Shown here: piece after piece, positions 1 through 9,901 of the stretch
Layout of the letters: every line of letters begins with the position of its first letter
How positions within the stretch are numbered: position 1 is the stretch's first letter
Origin: Chlorokybus atmophyticus
Taxonomy: Eukaryota; Streptophyta; Chlorokybophyceae; Chlorokybales; Chlorokybaceae
DNA length: 64,000 nucleotides
NCBI GenBank assembly: GCA_009103225.1
Contig: RHPI01003369.1
Coordinates: forward strand, 16,080 to 80,079
Reading direction: 5' to 3'
Translations under genes and position numbers: made by a program
Notes under the pieces: generated by a model
What the model was told of the DNA's origin: nothing
Databases searched by the model: none
The model's input: the letters and a program-made list of their open reading frames with translations, nothing else

Positions 1-2089
1 GTTGTTACCTTAAGTATGATCTACTTTGGTGTTGTGCAAGTTTGCAAAAAGACGCTCTGTTGACGGCAGATGGGATACATACCTGGACTGGCTGTCCAAC
101 AACAAGCTGCTAACGACTAGTGTTCAGGTAACGTCATGATGCACACATGCGCACGGGTGGGCCTGCGCACACAGCTACACAAAAACACAGCTTAGATGAC
201 AGGCATGCGATTTGCACAAGTGCACGCTGTCATCGCCAATTGCTTTCTGTCTGTAAATGGTGATGTGGATGCAGTTGTTCATTGCTGTGGATAGTCCAGA
301 TGCTGATGTTTGTCATGCGCGGTGTCGTCTCATAATCCTGTCAGCGGAGTCAGCGTTCCAATTGACGACTTGCGCCGACGCCTCTCGGTGATGATATCAT
401 TACGAGGAGTGACATGGACTCCACCAACTTGTTTACAAGCGACATTTCTGCCATACTAACCAGTGAAGGCTTCATTGATTGTAACAACAACAGTTGTGAA
501 TGTGGAGCAGGAGCACCTTCCCCTTAAGAGTGTATAATGATAGCCTTCAACTTTCATGTTGTGGCCTGTCAAGAAAATTAAAGTAGATGTCTGTTGCTTT
601 CATGTTGCGTAGTGTACACGAGCCCAAAGGACAGACTGTCCTTTGGGCTCGTGTACACTACGCAACATGAAAGTAGTGAGAGAGTGACTGGTTTAAAGGA
701 CTTGTATACGCTGTTTCTTCTGCAAGCATGCCCTGCCTGTTTGTTTACATGGGCTCGCACCCCCACCCAATCATGTAGTAAGGTGCTTCTACTTTTGAGT
801 ATGGCCTTACGGGTTTGTTGCTGTGTGTGACTATTCTTCATGAGGGCACACTTGTCATATGAGATGAGCTGCTCAATGCTAAACATGACTTTCTTGACAC
901 GACTGAGCACGTGAAACGAGTGCGCAGTAACCATGCATGCTACTATTGTCCTTTGGACTTCTATACACGCACACACACACAGCTATGTACACATCTATGA
1001 GGCTGACAACCGACTGACTGATAGAGTGCACAATGACAGCAAGGGTATTGTGACTCTGCCTGGTGCTAAGGGGCTGTGCATGTTGGGGAATACATAAGGT
1101 AGCTGAAGCACATAGCCTGGCGGTGCTAGATACGTTGTTGTGGTGAGTGCGTGTTACAACTGCAATTTGAATGTGCATGGATGCATGTGACGTTACAGCA
1201 TGAGTAAAGAATGCATGCCTAGCCAAGCACCTAGTGTACAGGTTAACTCACGACCACCGAGCTACACACTCAGCCCTTCAAGGCGTGCTAGAACAGCACA
1301 CTAGCATTGCCATCTTCAACACATGTGTACATACAAGCTCATGCTTGCCAGAACAGTACACCCTTGCTGCACTGCGCCACTACTGTAATCAAAATGTGCG
1401 GGCTCATGAAGTGCATGAAGAGCAGTTCTGATGGCACTTGCTGTAGCACTGCTGCGAGCTACATTGGCAACAATATTCATCAAATACAACAGTACTATGC
1501 CACAGGACTGCAACTTGCGCTTGATCACTATGACAGCCATATGCTTGCGAGAAGTTGCATGCATTTAGTGCTATAGTGAAGCAAGCATTCAAGTTTTGGC
1601 CTTTGATGCTGGTGATTGCCATCCACTTATGATTGCATGCTTGCAACGGTCATGAAGGTTACAGGAATCAGAGCACCTGGAGGACCACTTAGTTGCTATG
1701 CAATGCAGCTGTGTTCTACTGCTGCAAATAGGATAAGCAAGAGCCACACCACTGTATCTTTGCGATTGACGTAGTCGTCGATAGAGACACACCACGACAC
1801 CTCGCACTGGCCCTCATCAAGGTGCTTTGTGCCTGGAAGGTCACACTAGCAGACACTTGGAGAATCGAGGTGTAGCACCGTCATTGCCAGTGCTGTTTTT
1901 GCGTAATGGTGGTCTTGAACGCTGCAGGCACACTGCCTTCAAGTTGGGAGCTTGCGGCGACGAAGCTCAGTCCACGGCAGCGCCGCTGGCGAGCTTGCAC
2001 CAGCGATGTTGGAACTGTGAGACTTTCGCTGCAGCCGGTCGGTGCGGTGTCTGCAGGCCCTCTAACTTGCCAAATCACCATCCGGCAGC
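1..2089. other. gene-poor stretch, no supported gene
   Basis: Apart from the short palindrome at 597-673 I see no exon chain or recognisable protein. The open frames here are short, contain many Cys/His/Thr codons from TGCA/CACA-rich DNA, and lack credible splice partners. The right edge (about 1880-2089) is the 3' flank of the TIR-NBS-LRR gene and keeps leucine-rich-repeat-like spacing beyond its stop codon. Confidence 0.5.
597..673. repeat. perfect inverted repeat, 38-bp arms, 1-nt spacer
   Basis: Bases 597-634 are the exact reverse complement of 636-673, with a single A at 635 between them. A near-perfect hairpin of this size with almost no loop is unstable in vivo. It may be a genuine fold-back or a read/assembly artefact. 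The first ten bases of the arm (CTTTCATGTT) also occur at 551-560. Confidence 0.95.
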
Positions 2090-5000
2090 TCAAGACTCCA
2101 AGAGGTCCAGAGTACCCAGAGCGGCTAGCTCCCTGAAAATGTTTGGCAGCGCCTCTACTGGCAAGCTGCTGCAGGTTTGCAAGTGGAGCGTCTGCAGAGC
2201 CGTGAGCTTGTCGAAGGACTGCGGCAGCGAAGCCAAGCTCTTGCACCACGACATGTAAAGCATACGCAGAGCTTCTAGTTTGCCAAAGGACTCTGGCAGG
2301 GCAGCCAATTCTCTGCAACCTGACATGTTCAACGTCTGCAAAGCGGAAAGTTCGCCAAAAGGCTCCGGCAGGAAGGCCGCATTGCAAGTGCTCATGTCCA
2401 GCCTCTGCAAAGCCTTAAGTTTGCCAAAGGACTCCGGCAGGAAGGCCAATTCACTGCAACCTGACATGTTCAACGTTTGCAAAGCTTCAAGTTTGCCAAA
2501 GGATTCTGGCAGGGTAGCCAATGCACTGCAATGTGACATGATCAGCGTCTGCAAAGCTGCTAGTTGGCCAAACAACTTCGGCAGGGCAGCCAATCTGCTA
2601 CAAGCTGACATGTGCAGCATCTGCAAAGCCACAAGTTCGACAAAGGAGTCCGGCAAAGCAGCCAATCTCATGCAAAAAGACATTTGTAATGTCTGCAAAC
2701 TCGCAAGTTCGCCAAAGAACTCCGGCAGGCTAGCCAAGTTGTAGCAAGACGACATGTTTAACGTCTGCAGCAGTTTAAGCTTGCCAAAGGACTCCGGTAG
2801 GGCAGCCAATTCGTCGCAACCCCACAGGTCCAGCGTCTGCAAAGCCGCAAGTTTGCCAAAGGACTCCGGCAGGGCAGCCAAATGTCTGCAACGTGACAGG
2901 TTCAACGTCTGCAGCAGTTTAAGCTCGCCTATAGATTGAGGCAGCTTCTGTATATCCTCACAAGCCAATATCAACGTTTGCAACACTTGGAGTCTCTCAA
3001 TAGACTCTGGCAGCTGGACTTCGCGATGATCTGGTAACTCATTGCTGCTCAGAGCGCTAGCGATGTGAAGTACGGCAAGGTGTGTGCAGGTGACAAAGAC
3101 AGTACTCAAAACACTGCTGAGCACTCTCCGCGGATAATGCCACTCCAGAAAGACAAGCTCATCAGCGTTTAAGTTGCCTTCGAGACCGCAAAATGTGCCA
3201 TCCCAATCAGCACTGCCAAGGTCTAGCATGCGAAGCTGAGGCATGAAGGGTAAGCCAGAGATCTTCTGCCCTTTGTTGACGGCAGCTAAGGACACAGACT
3301 CAACAGTTCCCTGAAGTTTAAAAACCTGCAAACAGCAGCGGCAGGTCAATCATAAGCAACGTGGGCAATGGCCGGCGCCAAATATTTGCACTTACATTAT
3401 GCAAGTTGACCATGCAAGCAAGCTTGCAAGGCAACAACGAAGTTGCAGCTAAGCTAGTTTGAAACATGTACATTGCCATCGCACCTTCTGCATTGCGTCC
3501 AATGCCCCAGGCATCCAAATGCGCTTGGGAGGTTTACATAAACCGGCAATGCTTCGTCCCATGTCGCGAAGTTGGTCATGTATTGTGAGCTTGGGTTCAC
3601 AATCAACAAGGCTCAAGATATCAAACAAGTGCAAGTAATTTGGCTCAAATCCCACTGCTGAAGGCTGTCGCCATGCTTGAAGTTGGTCATTTACTTTAAG
3701 CGGGGGTTGCCAACAAACGAGGGACAAATTTACCAGGTGTTCGATTGTGATTGCCGCAAACTGTCCCCATACTGGCAGCACACTGCAAGCATCCTTCCCC
3801 AACGCAAAGCAGCAGATGTCGAGAAACATGTCCTTCTCTACCTCCCCAAGCTTGTCATAGCTGAGCCGAAGCGTGCTCCACAACTTGTCGTCTTTGGTTC
3901 CATATAGTGCCTCTGCCTTTTTCAAACGATCTAAGATATACTTCAAGTTAAGAGCTGAGGCCCCAGTAGTTCGAAGATAAGAGCCCACGACTTCGAGCGT
4001 GAGCGGCAAGCCCTGGCATGCCTGAATAATGCTGTTGATATCTGTTTCCAAGGCCGTTGGCACCAGCTGCGAAGCAAAGACCAAATTGCGAAAAAGTTTT
4101 GTAGCCGCCTCTGCATTGAGCGGGCCCACTTCCTCCTCCACCACCACCATATGCTTGTCACACCCCCGTATGTTTAGTAAACGGCGGTTGCGCGATGTTA
4201 CCAGCACATAACTGCCGCTGTCAAGCACAGAGCTGCTTGCTTCCTCCAACCTGACGAGAGGCCCAAGCAGGGCATCGGTTTGGGTATCACTCCAAACGTC
4301 ATCGACAAGAAGCAGCACTTTCCGCCCTTGCAAATACTTCTCATACAAGGCGCTTCCTTCAGCAATGGAGTTGGATGCGATGCAGATATCCTGACCTGTT
4401 ATTTTCTTCAACACCTGCTGTTGCAGCTGCACCACCCTCGCTTCACCTTGATGGTCTCCAACCGTCATAAAGCAGCTGCTGCCAGCAAACTTGCCGTGCA
4501 ACTTGTTGTAGATTGCTTTTGCAAGTGTCGTCTTTCCGATGCCGCCCATACCCCAAAGACCCAGCATAACGGCCTTGCCTGGCGCATCAGCCCTCTTCAT
4601 CTCCAGCTTAACCATGATGTCCTCGACACGCCGTTCGATGTCCACTGGAAAACTGGCAACGGGCAAGGCGCGGGGGCGGACAATTCCCACCACAGCTCTC
4701 ACCACAATCTTTGCAAGCTCAGCTGTGTCACTAACAACAAAAGTGCCAAAATGAGACCAGCAACAAAGACATAATAATTGAGGTACATACCCGCTAGCTT
4801 GGTCAAGCCTCCAGCCCGTTATGCTGAAGACTTTATCCAGAGCATTGTAATACTCAGCTTCATGATTGACATAATACGTCCCACCACGTCGACAAGCACT
4901 GCAGACAGCAAACACGTTGGCCACGCTAGTGGAGAAGAGAAGTTTGGTTGGCTGTTGAACTGTGTCTCATTATAATGTTCATTACCTGCTGACTTTCTTC

Positions 5001-5915
5001 TGTAATGCGCCTTTCAATGTCTCAAACTCGCCGCAGAAGATAGGCATGATCTTGCCTGGATCCGCCATCATGATGCGCAGCTCCTCAAGGCAGTAGCAGG
5101 AGTCCCCGTAGCCTTGAGATAGAACAGGCATCTTGATGCGAGCGGTTCTTACGTTGTCCAGAATAACGCCCCAAGCATCCGTCTCCCCGGGTTTCAGGCT
5201 AAACTCGTCCACAAATGCGGTAACATTTAACTCTCTCAGATCGCTGTACAGAAAGCTGACGAAGTTTTTCTTGACTTCCGGCCCCCGATGGCTCAGGAAA
5301 ACATCACAACCAGGGCGAGGTATGGATTTTGGGGGTCCCATTGGCTCATTTGCGCCTGCAGCAATCAAGTTAGGAACGTCAGTTGGGCAGGTGTTAGGTA
5401 GTAATCAGTGAGAACAAGTAAGAGCAGCAAGCCTGGCATCCTGCCTGGCCACCCGCACAAGTGCTCGTTACAGAGACGACACGCAAGTGCAAAACCTGAG
5501 TGCCCACAAGTTCTCATAGTTTGTTACTGCGCAACCGAGCAAGACGCACTCGTACGATTTGGTCACACAATCACCTCTTCTGTAAAAGCATGTGCAACTG
5601 CACGACTAGGTAAAGTATCTGACTTGCTGAGCCGTCGCTGCAATGGTCCTTCAGACATTACTACGCTGAACTAATAGCTAACTATTAGGTCACTATTATT
5701 GCCTAGCATCCACGACACATGCTGACAGCAAGTTCTATACTACAACAAGTTGAGTTGCATGTCAGGTGCCAACATAACGCTATTGAAGTGGGTGGGTGTG
5801 CATGCGCTATTGCACGGCAATAAGACGTGTGACCAAGCAGATGCACACTACCACCAGCTCGGGGCTTACCAGGAGACGGCTGGGGGTTCTCTCGATCACT
5901 CCGGGTCCTCCTCAT
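2090..5915 (-). CDS. TIR-NBS-LRR (TNL) receptor-like protein, 1001 aa, 5 exons
   Basis: Intracellular nucleotide-binding immune-receptor architecture. Exons: 5915-5870, 5355-4986, 4898-4791, 4730-3485, 3325-2090; all junctions are GT-AG and in phase (3006 nt). TIR domain about residues 31-185 opens with CDVFLSHRG. NB-ARC: P-loop GMGGIGKTT at about 235, kinase-2 LVDDVW at about 316-321, RNBS-B LVTSRNRR, GLPL at about 415, RNBS-D FLDICCFALG, and an IHD (MHD-type) motif at about 558. The LRR region from about residue 705 holds twelve 24-residue repeats of the type LQTLNMSGCxELAALPESFGKL plus a thirteenth cut by the stop. Start: the ATG at 5915 gives a 46-nt first exon that splices in frame; an alternative is the ATG at residue 21. 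Kinase-2 ends in Trp rather than the Asp usual in plant TNLs, while RNBS-D is TNL-like. Family assignment is firm; immune function is inferred. Confidence 0.9.
3566..3722 (-). repeat. internal duplication of the MHD-type segment of the TNL
   Basis: Two related segments about 113 bp apart (starting near 3566 and 3679 on the plus strand, both containing GAAGTTGGTCAT) encode LSLVCWQPPLKVNDQL and LSLVDCEPKLTIHDQL in tandem within one exon. The second copy keeps the His-Asp of the MHD motif; the first has Asn-Asp. Read directly from the translation. Confidence 0.75.
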
Positions 5916-7073
5916 AGTCAATGTGCCAGCAATCTACACGTATACAGCCAACTCCAATCAACTGCTGGATGACGATTACACTCGAGTAGTGCAGTCAGCC
6001 AGCGATGAGCTCAAGTTGCTTAACGGTCCGGACATCGCGCCTGTTTGTGAGCGCCACCAGGCATTCATACATGCAGGAAAGACTGCGAATGCGAGCGAGG
6101 GAGCTGAGCGCTTTACAGGTTCATTACGGTAGTATGCAACTAGGCAAGGATGACTGGTTCGTCAATGTCTCGCCCGCATGCGCACTGAAACATGCACGCA
6201 TACGCATGCGCATGTTGCGATCAGTGCCCAATCACACAGCAAAATACACACACAGATGAACTGCTGTCTGCATGGGGGGAAACAAGCCCTAGAACTGTAC
6301 CTGCTCCAAATTCTGAAACATATGCTGAGAGTCAGCTGGCACTGAGGTCGCCAGCAGCACTCCCATGCAGTCTCGGCAGCAAGCTTGCTGTAGCCAACTG
6401 CTCGCATAGACGGAGTGCCGAGCGGCATGCATGAGTGGCAATCGACATGGCTGAGTCAATCCTCACATGATGCACGTCACGCACATGCACGCACACACAC
6501 ACATACACCGCAACGCTCATAGTTGGATGTGCGTGACGTTGACAGCCCGAACAACAGCCAAAGAAGCTTTCACTGGAAACACAACTAGCTAGCTAGTCTA
6601 GCTGGCTATGCTCGTGCTTCCGCTCGACTCCAGCTAATGACAAAGCATTGGCAAGCACAAGCTTAGGCTACATAAAAGGGCAACGCACCTTTCCCACCAC
6701 CCGCTGCGAACACGATGGGGGGGGCTCCGGCTGCTTGTCCTTCCGTCGTCTACCGGAGGTGGCGGAAACCCGCTCTCCCTCCACCTGCTCGCCGCCAGTG
6801 GCGAGACCAAGAAAGCGGCGGCGGCAGCGGCGGCGGCCGGAGCTGGAGTGCCTTCGGCCAGCGTCACGACCCTCACAATCACACACACACACACTCCTAC
6901 GCCGCCCCTTGCTCCCCGCCCCCTGGGAGAGACCACGACCTTCCTGCCACTGGAGGAGAGCCAAGCAATGCCGGGGCCGGCAGTACCTGCCGTACTGCTG
7001 GCGCGGGACCTAACACTCCGCTCCAACCCCACATCCACATCCACATTCACACCCAGATCCAGATCCAGCTGCT
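5916..7073. other. spacer with GC-rich low-complexity block, no supported gene
   Basis: 5916-6650 shows nothing coding. 6660-7143 is a GC-rich block (GGC, CAC and CCACAT runs) carrying several overlapping open frames on both strands, for example 6715-7143 plus. They are Gly/Ala/Pro/His-rich, have no recognisable domain, and the longest plus-strand one runs across the palindrome boundary at 7074. It could be a truncated first exon or CpG-rich promoter DNA. Confidence 0.4.
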
Positions 7074-8952
7074 CCTGGACTCGCCTGCGCTACAGGCACA
7101 TGCCCTCGCGCGCACTCTGAAAGCGAGCCTGGAGATGCGTTGAAGTAGGTTTATGTGGCACAGATAATTAGCAGGCTTCACTGCATTGGTTCAGATGTTT
7201 TATGTTAGCTTGCATCCTTGTTTGTTAATTTGTATTGTTGAGGTGTTATGTTTTGCGGTAAGGCATTGCAAGCATCTAAAAGTGTTAAATATATATCTAT
7301 GTAAGAATGTGCGGTACTTACCAAGACATGAAATTAAATATGCAATGTATTTTATATGAACGCGCATGCATTTCATTAATGAAAACGCACATAAAATGGA
7401 TGTACAAAACGCCACCGTCGCACATGAAACGGCAATATAACAAGTTCTGAACGTTGCCAATGCACAAAGCTTGCAAAATTAACAGAAAATAACATGAATA
7501 CAAAATCAACCTTTTTATGTAAACAGCTACCCAATCATAAACACTGGTCTTTAAAACAACGAGAGATAATTGCCTTCTCCATTGGAATCGATACGATGCT
7601 GCCATTTCATGCACTTATAGTTAAAGAGATTTTTTAGATTGGTACGAAGGCATTTGTTGTCGAGTTTGTTCACTTTTTAATACACCTTAATACACATGAA
7701 CTTTTATTGAGATGGAATTGATAATATCATATTATCAACCTGCTTCTCCGCATAAAAGGCGGCAGTATCCCCTTTGTTAAGCGAGTTTATATAAAGCTAC
7801 GGCAGAGCCGGGAGTACTATTAACGGATACCCAACTTTGACTCGAGTGCACCTATTATATTGCATAAACTGACCTCTTATTTGAGTTGAAATAATGAGAT
7901 TTAATAATGCCACATGAATTCAACTTTACATCTGAGTTTAGGAACAGATATCCACTTACAAACTCAATGTGATAATTATATACTTGGGAGCCAACAATCA
8001 CTACTCAACCGTGGAGGTGGGGGGGTGATTGTTGGCTCCCAAGTATATAATTATCACATTGAGTTTGTAAGTGGATATCTGTTCCTAAACTCAGATGTAA
8101 AGTTGAATTCATGTGGCATTATTAAATCTCATTATTTCAACTCAAATAAGAGGTCAGTTTATGCAATATAATAGGTGCACTCGAGTCAAAGTTGGGTATC
8201 CGTTAATAGTACTCCCGGCTCTGCCGTAGCTTTATATAAACTCGCTTAACAAAGGGGATACTGCCGCCTTTTATGCGGAGAAGCAGGTTGATAATATGAT
8301 ATTATCAATTCCATCTCAATAAAAGTTCATGTGTATTAAGGTGTATTAAAAAGTGAACAAACTCGACAACAAATGCCTTCGTACCAATCTAAAAAATCTC
8401 TTTAACTATAAGTGCATGAAATGGCAGCATCGTATCGATTCCAATGGAGAAGGCAATTATCTCTCGTTGTTTTAAAGACCAGTGTTTATGATTGGGTAGC
8501 TGTTTACATAAAAAGGTTGATTTTGTATTCATGTTATTTTCTGTTAATTTTGCAAGCTTTGTGCATTGGCAACGTTCAGAACTTGTTATATTGCCGTTTC
8601 ATGTGCGACGGTGGCGTTTTGTACATCCATTTTATGTGCGTTTTCATTAATGAAATGCATGCGCGTTCATATAAAATACATTGCATATTTAATTTCATGT
8701 CTTGGTAAGTACCGCACATTCTTACATAGATATATATTTAACACTTTTAGATGCTTGCAATGCCTTACCGCAAAACATAACACCTCAACAATACAAATTA
8801 ACAAACAAGGATGCAAGCTAACATAAAACATCTGAACCAATGCAGTGAAGCCTGCTAATTATCTGTGCCACATAAACCTACTTCAACGCATCTCCAGGCT
8901 CGCTTTCAGAGTGCGCGCGAGGGCATGTGCCTGTAGCGCAGGCGAGTCCAGG
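7074..8952. repeat. large perfect inverted repeat, 928-bp arms, 23-nt loop
   Basis: Arm 7074-8001 is the reverse complement of 8025-8952. The loop 8002-8024 reads TACTCAACCGTGGAGGTGGGGGG-like sequence. The arms are AT-rich except their outer 70 bp, which continue the GC-rich block at the left. Each arm contains the same unrecognised open frames (98 aa at 7318-7614 minus and 8412-8708 plus), so these are one sequence read twice. The right arm ends exactly at the unresolved base 8953. This may be a real palindrome or an inverted duplication made at a contig end. Confidence 0.95.
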
Positions 8953-8953
8953 N
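8953..8953. other. unresolved base (n), probable contig join
   Basis: Single n directly after the outer end of the 928-bp palindrome arm. The next 516 bases (to the n at 9470) form a small island containing the 5' LTR. Confidence 0.8.
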
Positions 8954-9042
8954 GTCGCGCAGCAGATGTCGAGTTATTCTCATTGTCTTGTCAGCTTTAG
9001 ATCCAATTGCTCAACTAATAATTGAATAGGTGACACCTCAGA

Positions 9043-9461
9043 TGTAACAGTCAAGGCCAAATTCTGTGATTTTCATGGCCGTTTTAGGCCTTATTTGTAA
9101 GGTACATGTTTTTAATGACTTGTGGCGGATATCGGCGAGTTATGAGTCTGCCGCGGATATCGACCGGGGCCCCAAGACCAGTCCGGAAGGTGCCAGAAAA
9201 CGGAGGGCCAGTCGAGAAGGGCTCGACCAGATTTCTGGAAGGGCCTGGCGCCAAGTAGTATAACTTGACCATATGAGCAGCAAATTAGGAGATCTTTGGT
9301 GCGTTGGAAAGGTCTAGAAGTGTACTACAAGATTCTGCAAGAATATCTTAGCTTCTAGTTCCGTCTAGCGCTAGAATCGTCTAGACAGTAGCATGTGCAG
9401 ACTGGTAGGTATAAAAGTGACATTCTACAACTTGCAATACAACCTTTAGCTCCCTAGTTTC
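9043..9461 (+). repeat. 5' LTR
   Basis: 419 bp, matching 13431-13849 with one observed difference. It lies in the 516-bp island between the unresolved bases 8953 and 9470, so its linkage to both sides should be treated with care. Confidence 0.93.
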
Positions 9462-9469
9462 GACGCGTT

Positions 9470-9470
9470 N
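9470..9470. other. unresolved base (n) inside retrotransposon leader
   Basis: Lies 9 bp after the 5' LTR. Sequence resumes within the C-terminal part of gag, so most of gag (capsid) is missing at this point. Confidence 0.8.
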
Positions 9471-9614
9471 TACTTCAAGTCCACCACAAGAAACACTGAC
9501 TGGAGGCAAAGGCATGGTGATCAGCCCCGGGGAGGCTTTCAACATGCATGGAGACGAGGAGAACCAAGTTCAGCACTTGCCAATGGAGGTGCAGCTGACT
9601 CTGGGCCTGCACCA

Positions 9615-9848
9615 ATGGAGGTGGGTGCCATACACACACATGGAAATAAGGCGAAGCACGGCGGACATGGTGAAAGAGGTAAAAGTGTGCGCAAGTGTTA
9701 TGCGTGTGGGTCGACGGAGCATTTGGCGTACGGATGCCCCAAACGAAGCACGCAAAGGCCAACACCGGATGGCAACCCTCGCCGTGATCGTCGCGTCAAC
9801 ACCATGGAGCAAAATGGCGTGGAGCAGGAAAACGACTTCCCCCAGTAG
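9615..9848 (+). CDS. retrotransposon Gag, C-terminal nucleocapsid part only
   Basis: The frame that ends at TAG 9846-9848 encodes a CX2CX4HX4C zinc knuckle (CYACGSTEHLAYGC) in a basic context, the RNA-binding nucleocapsid motif of Gag. The upstream capsid region is not present between the LTR and this point. The pol frame is open from 9788, so gag and pol overlap by about 60 nt with pol in the -1 frame; this is compatible with -1 frameshifting, although I see no canonical slippery heptamer. Confidence 0.8.
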   Translation: MEVGAIHTHGNKAKHGGHGERGKSVRKCYACGSTEHLAYGCPKRSTQRPTPDGNPRRDRRVNTMEQNGVEQENDFPQ

Positions 9849-9901
9849 GTGAGGAGGCTACTGCTGGGGATAGGAAGGAGCCTCATGCACGGACGGATGC
9901 T

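Noticed and set aside
1881-2387. Long open frame antisense/alternative to the LRR exon
   Set aside because: It is a frame shadow of the repetitive LRR exon; the LRR frame has twelve clean repeats and phased splice sites.
6634-7143. Overlapping Ala/Gly/Pro-rich frames on both strands
   Set aside because: Driven by GC-rich simple sequence; no splice chain or family match.
7318-8708. Two identical 98-aa and two identical 86-aa open frames on opposite strands
   Set aside because: They are the same palindrome arm read twice, AT-rich, no domain; not treated as genes.
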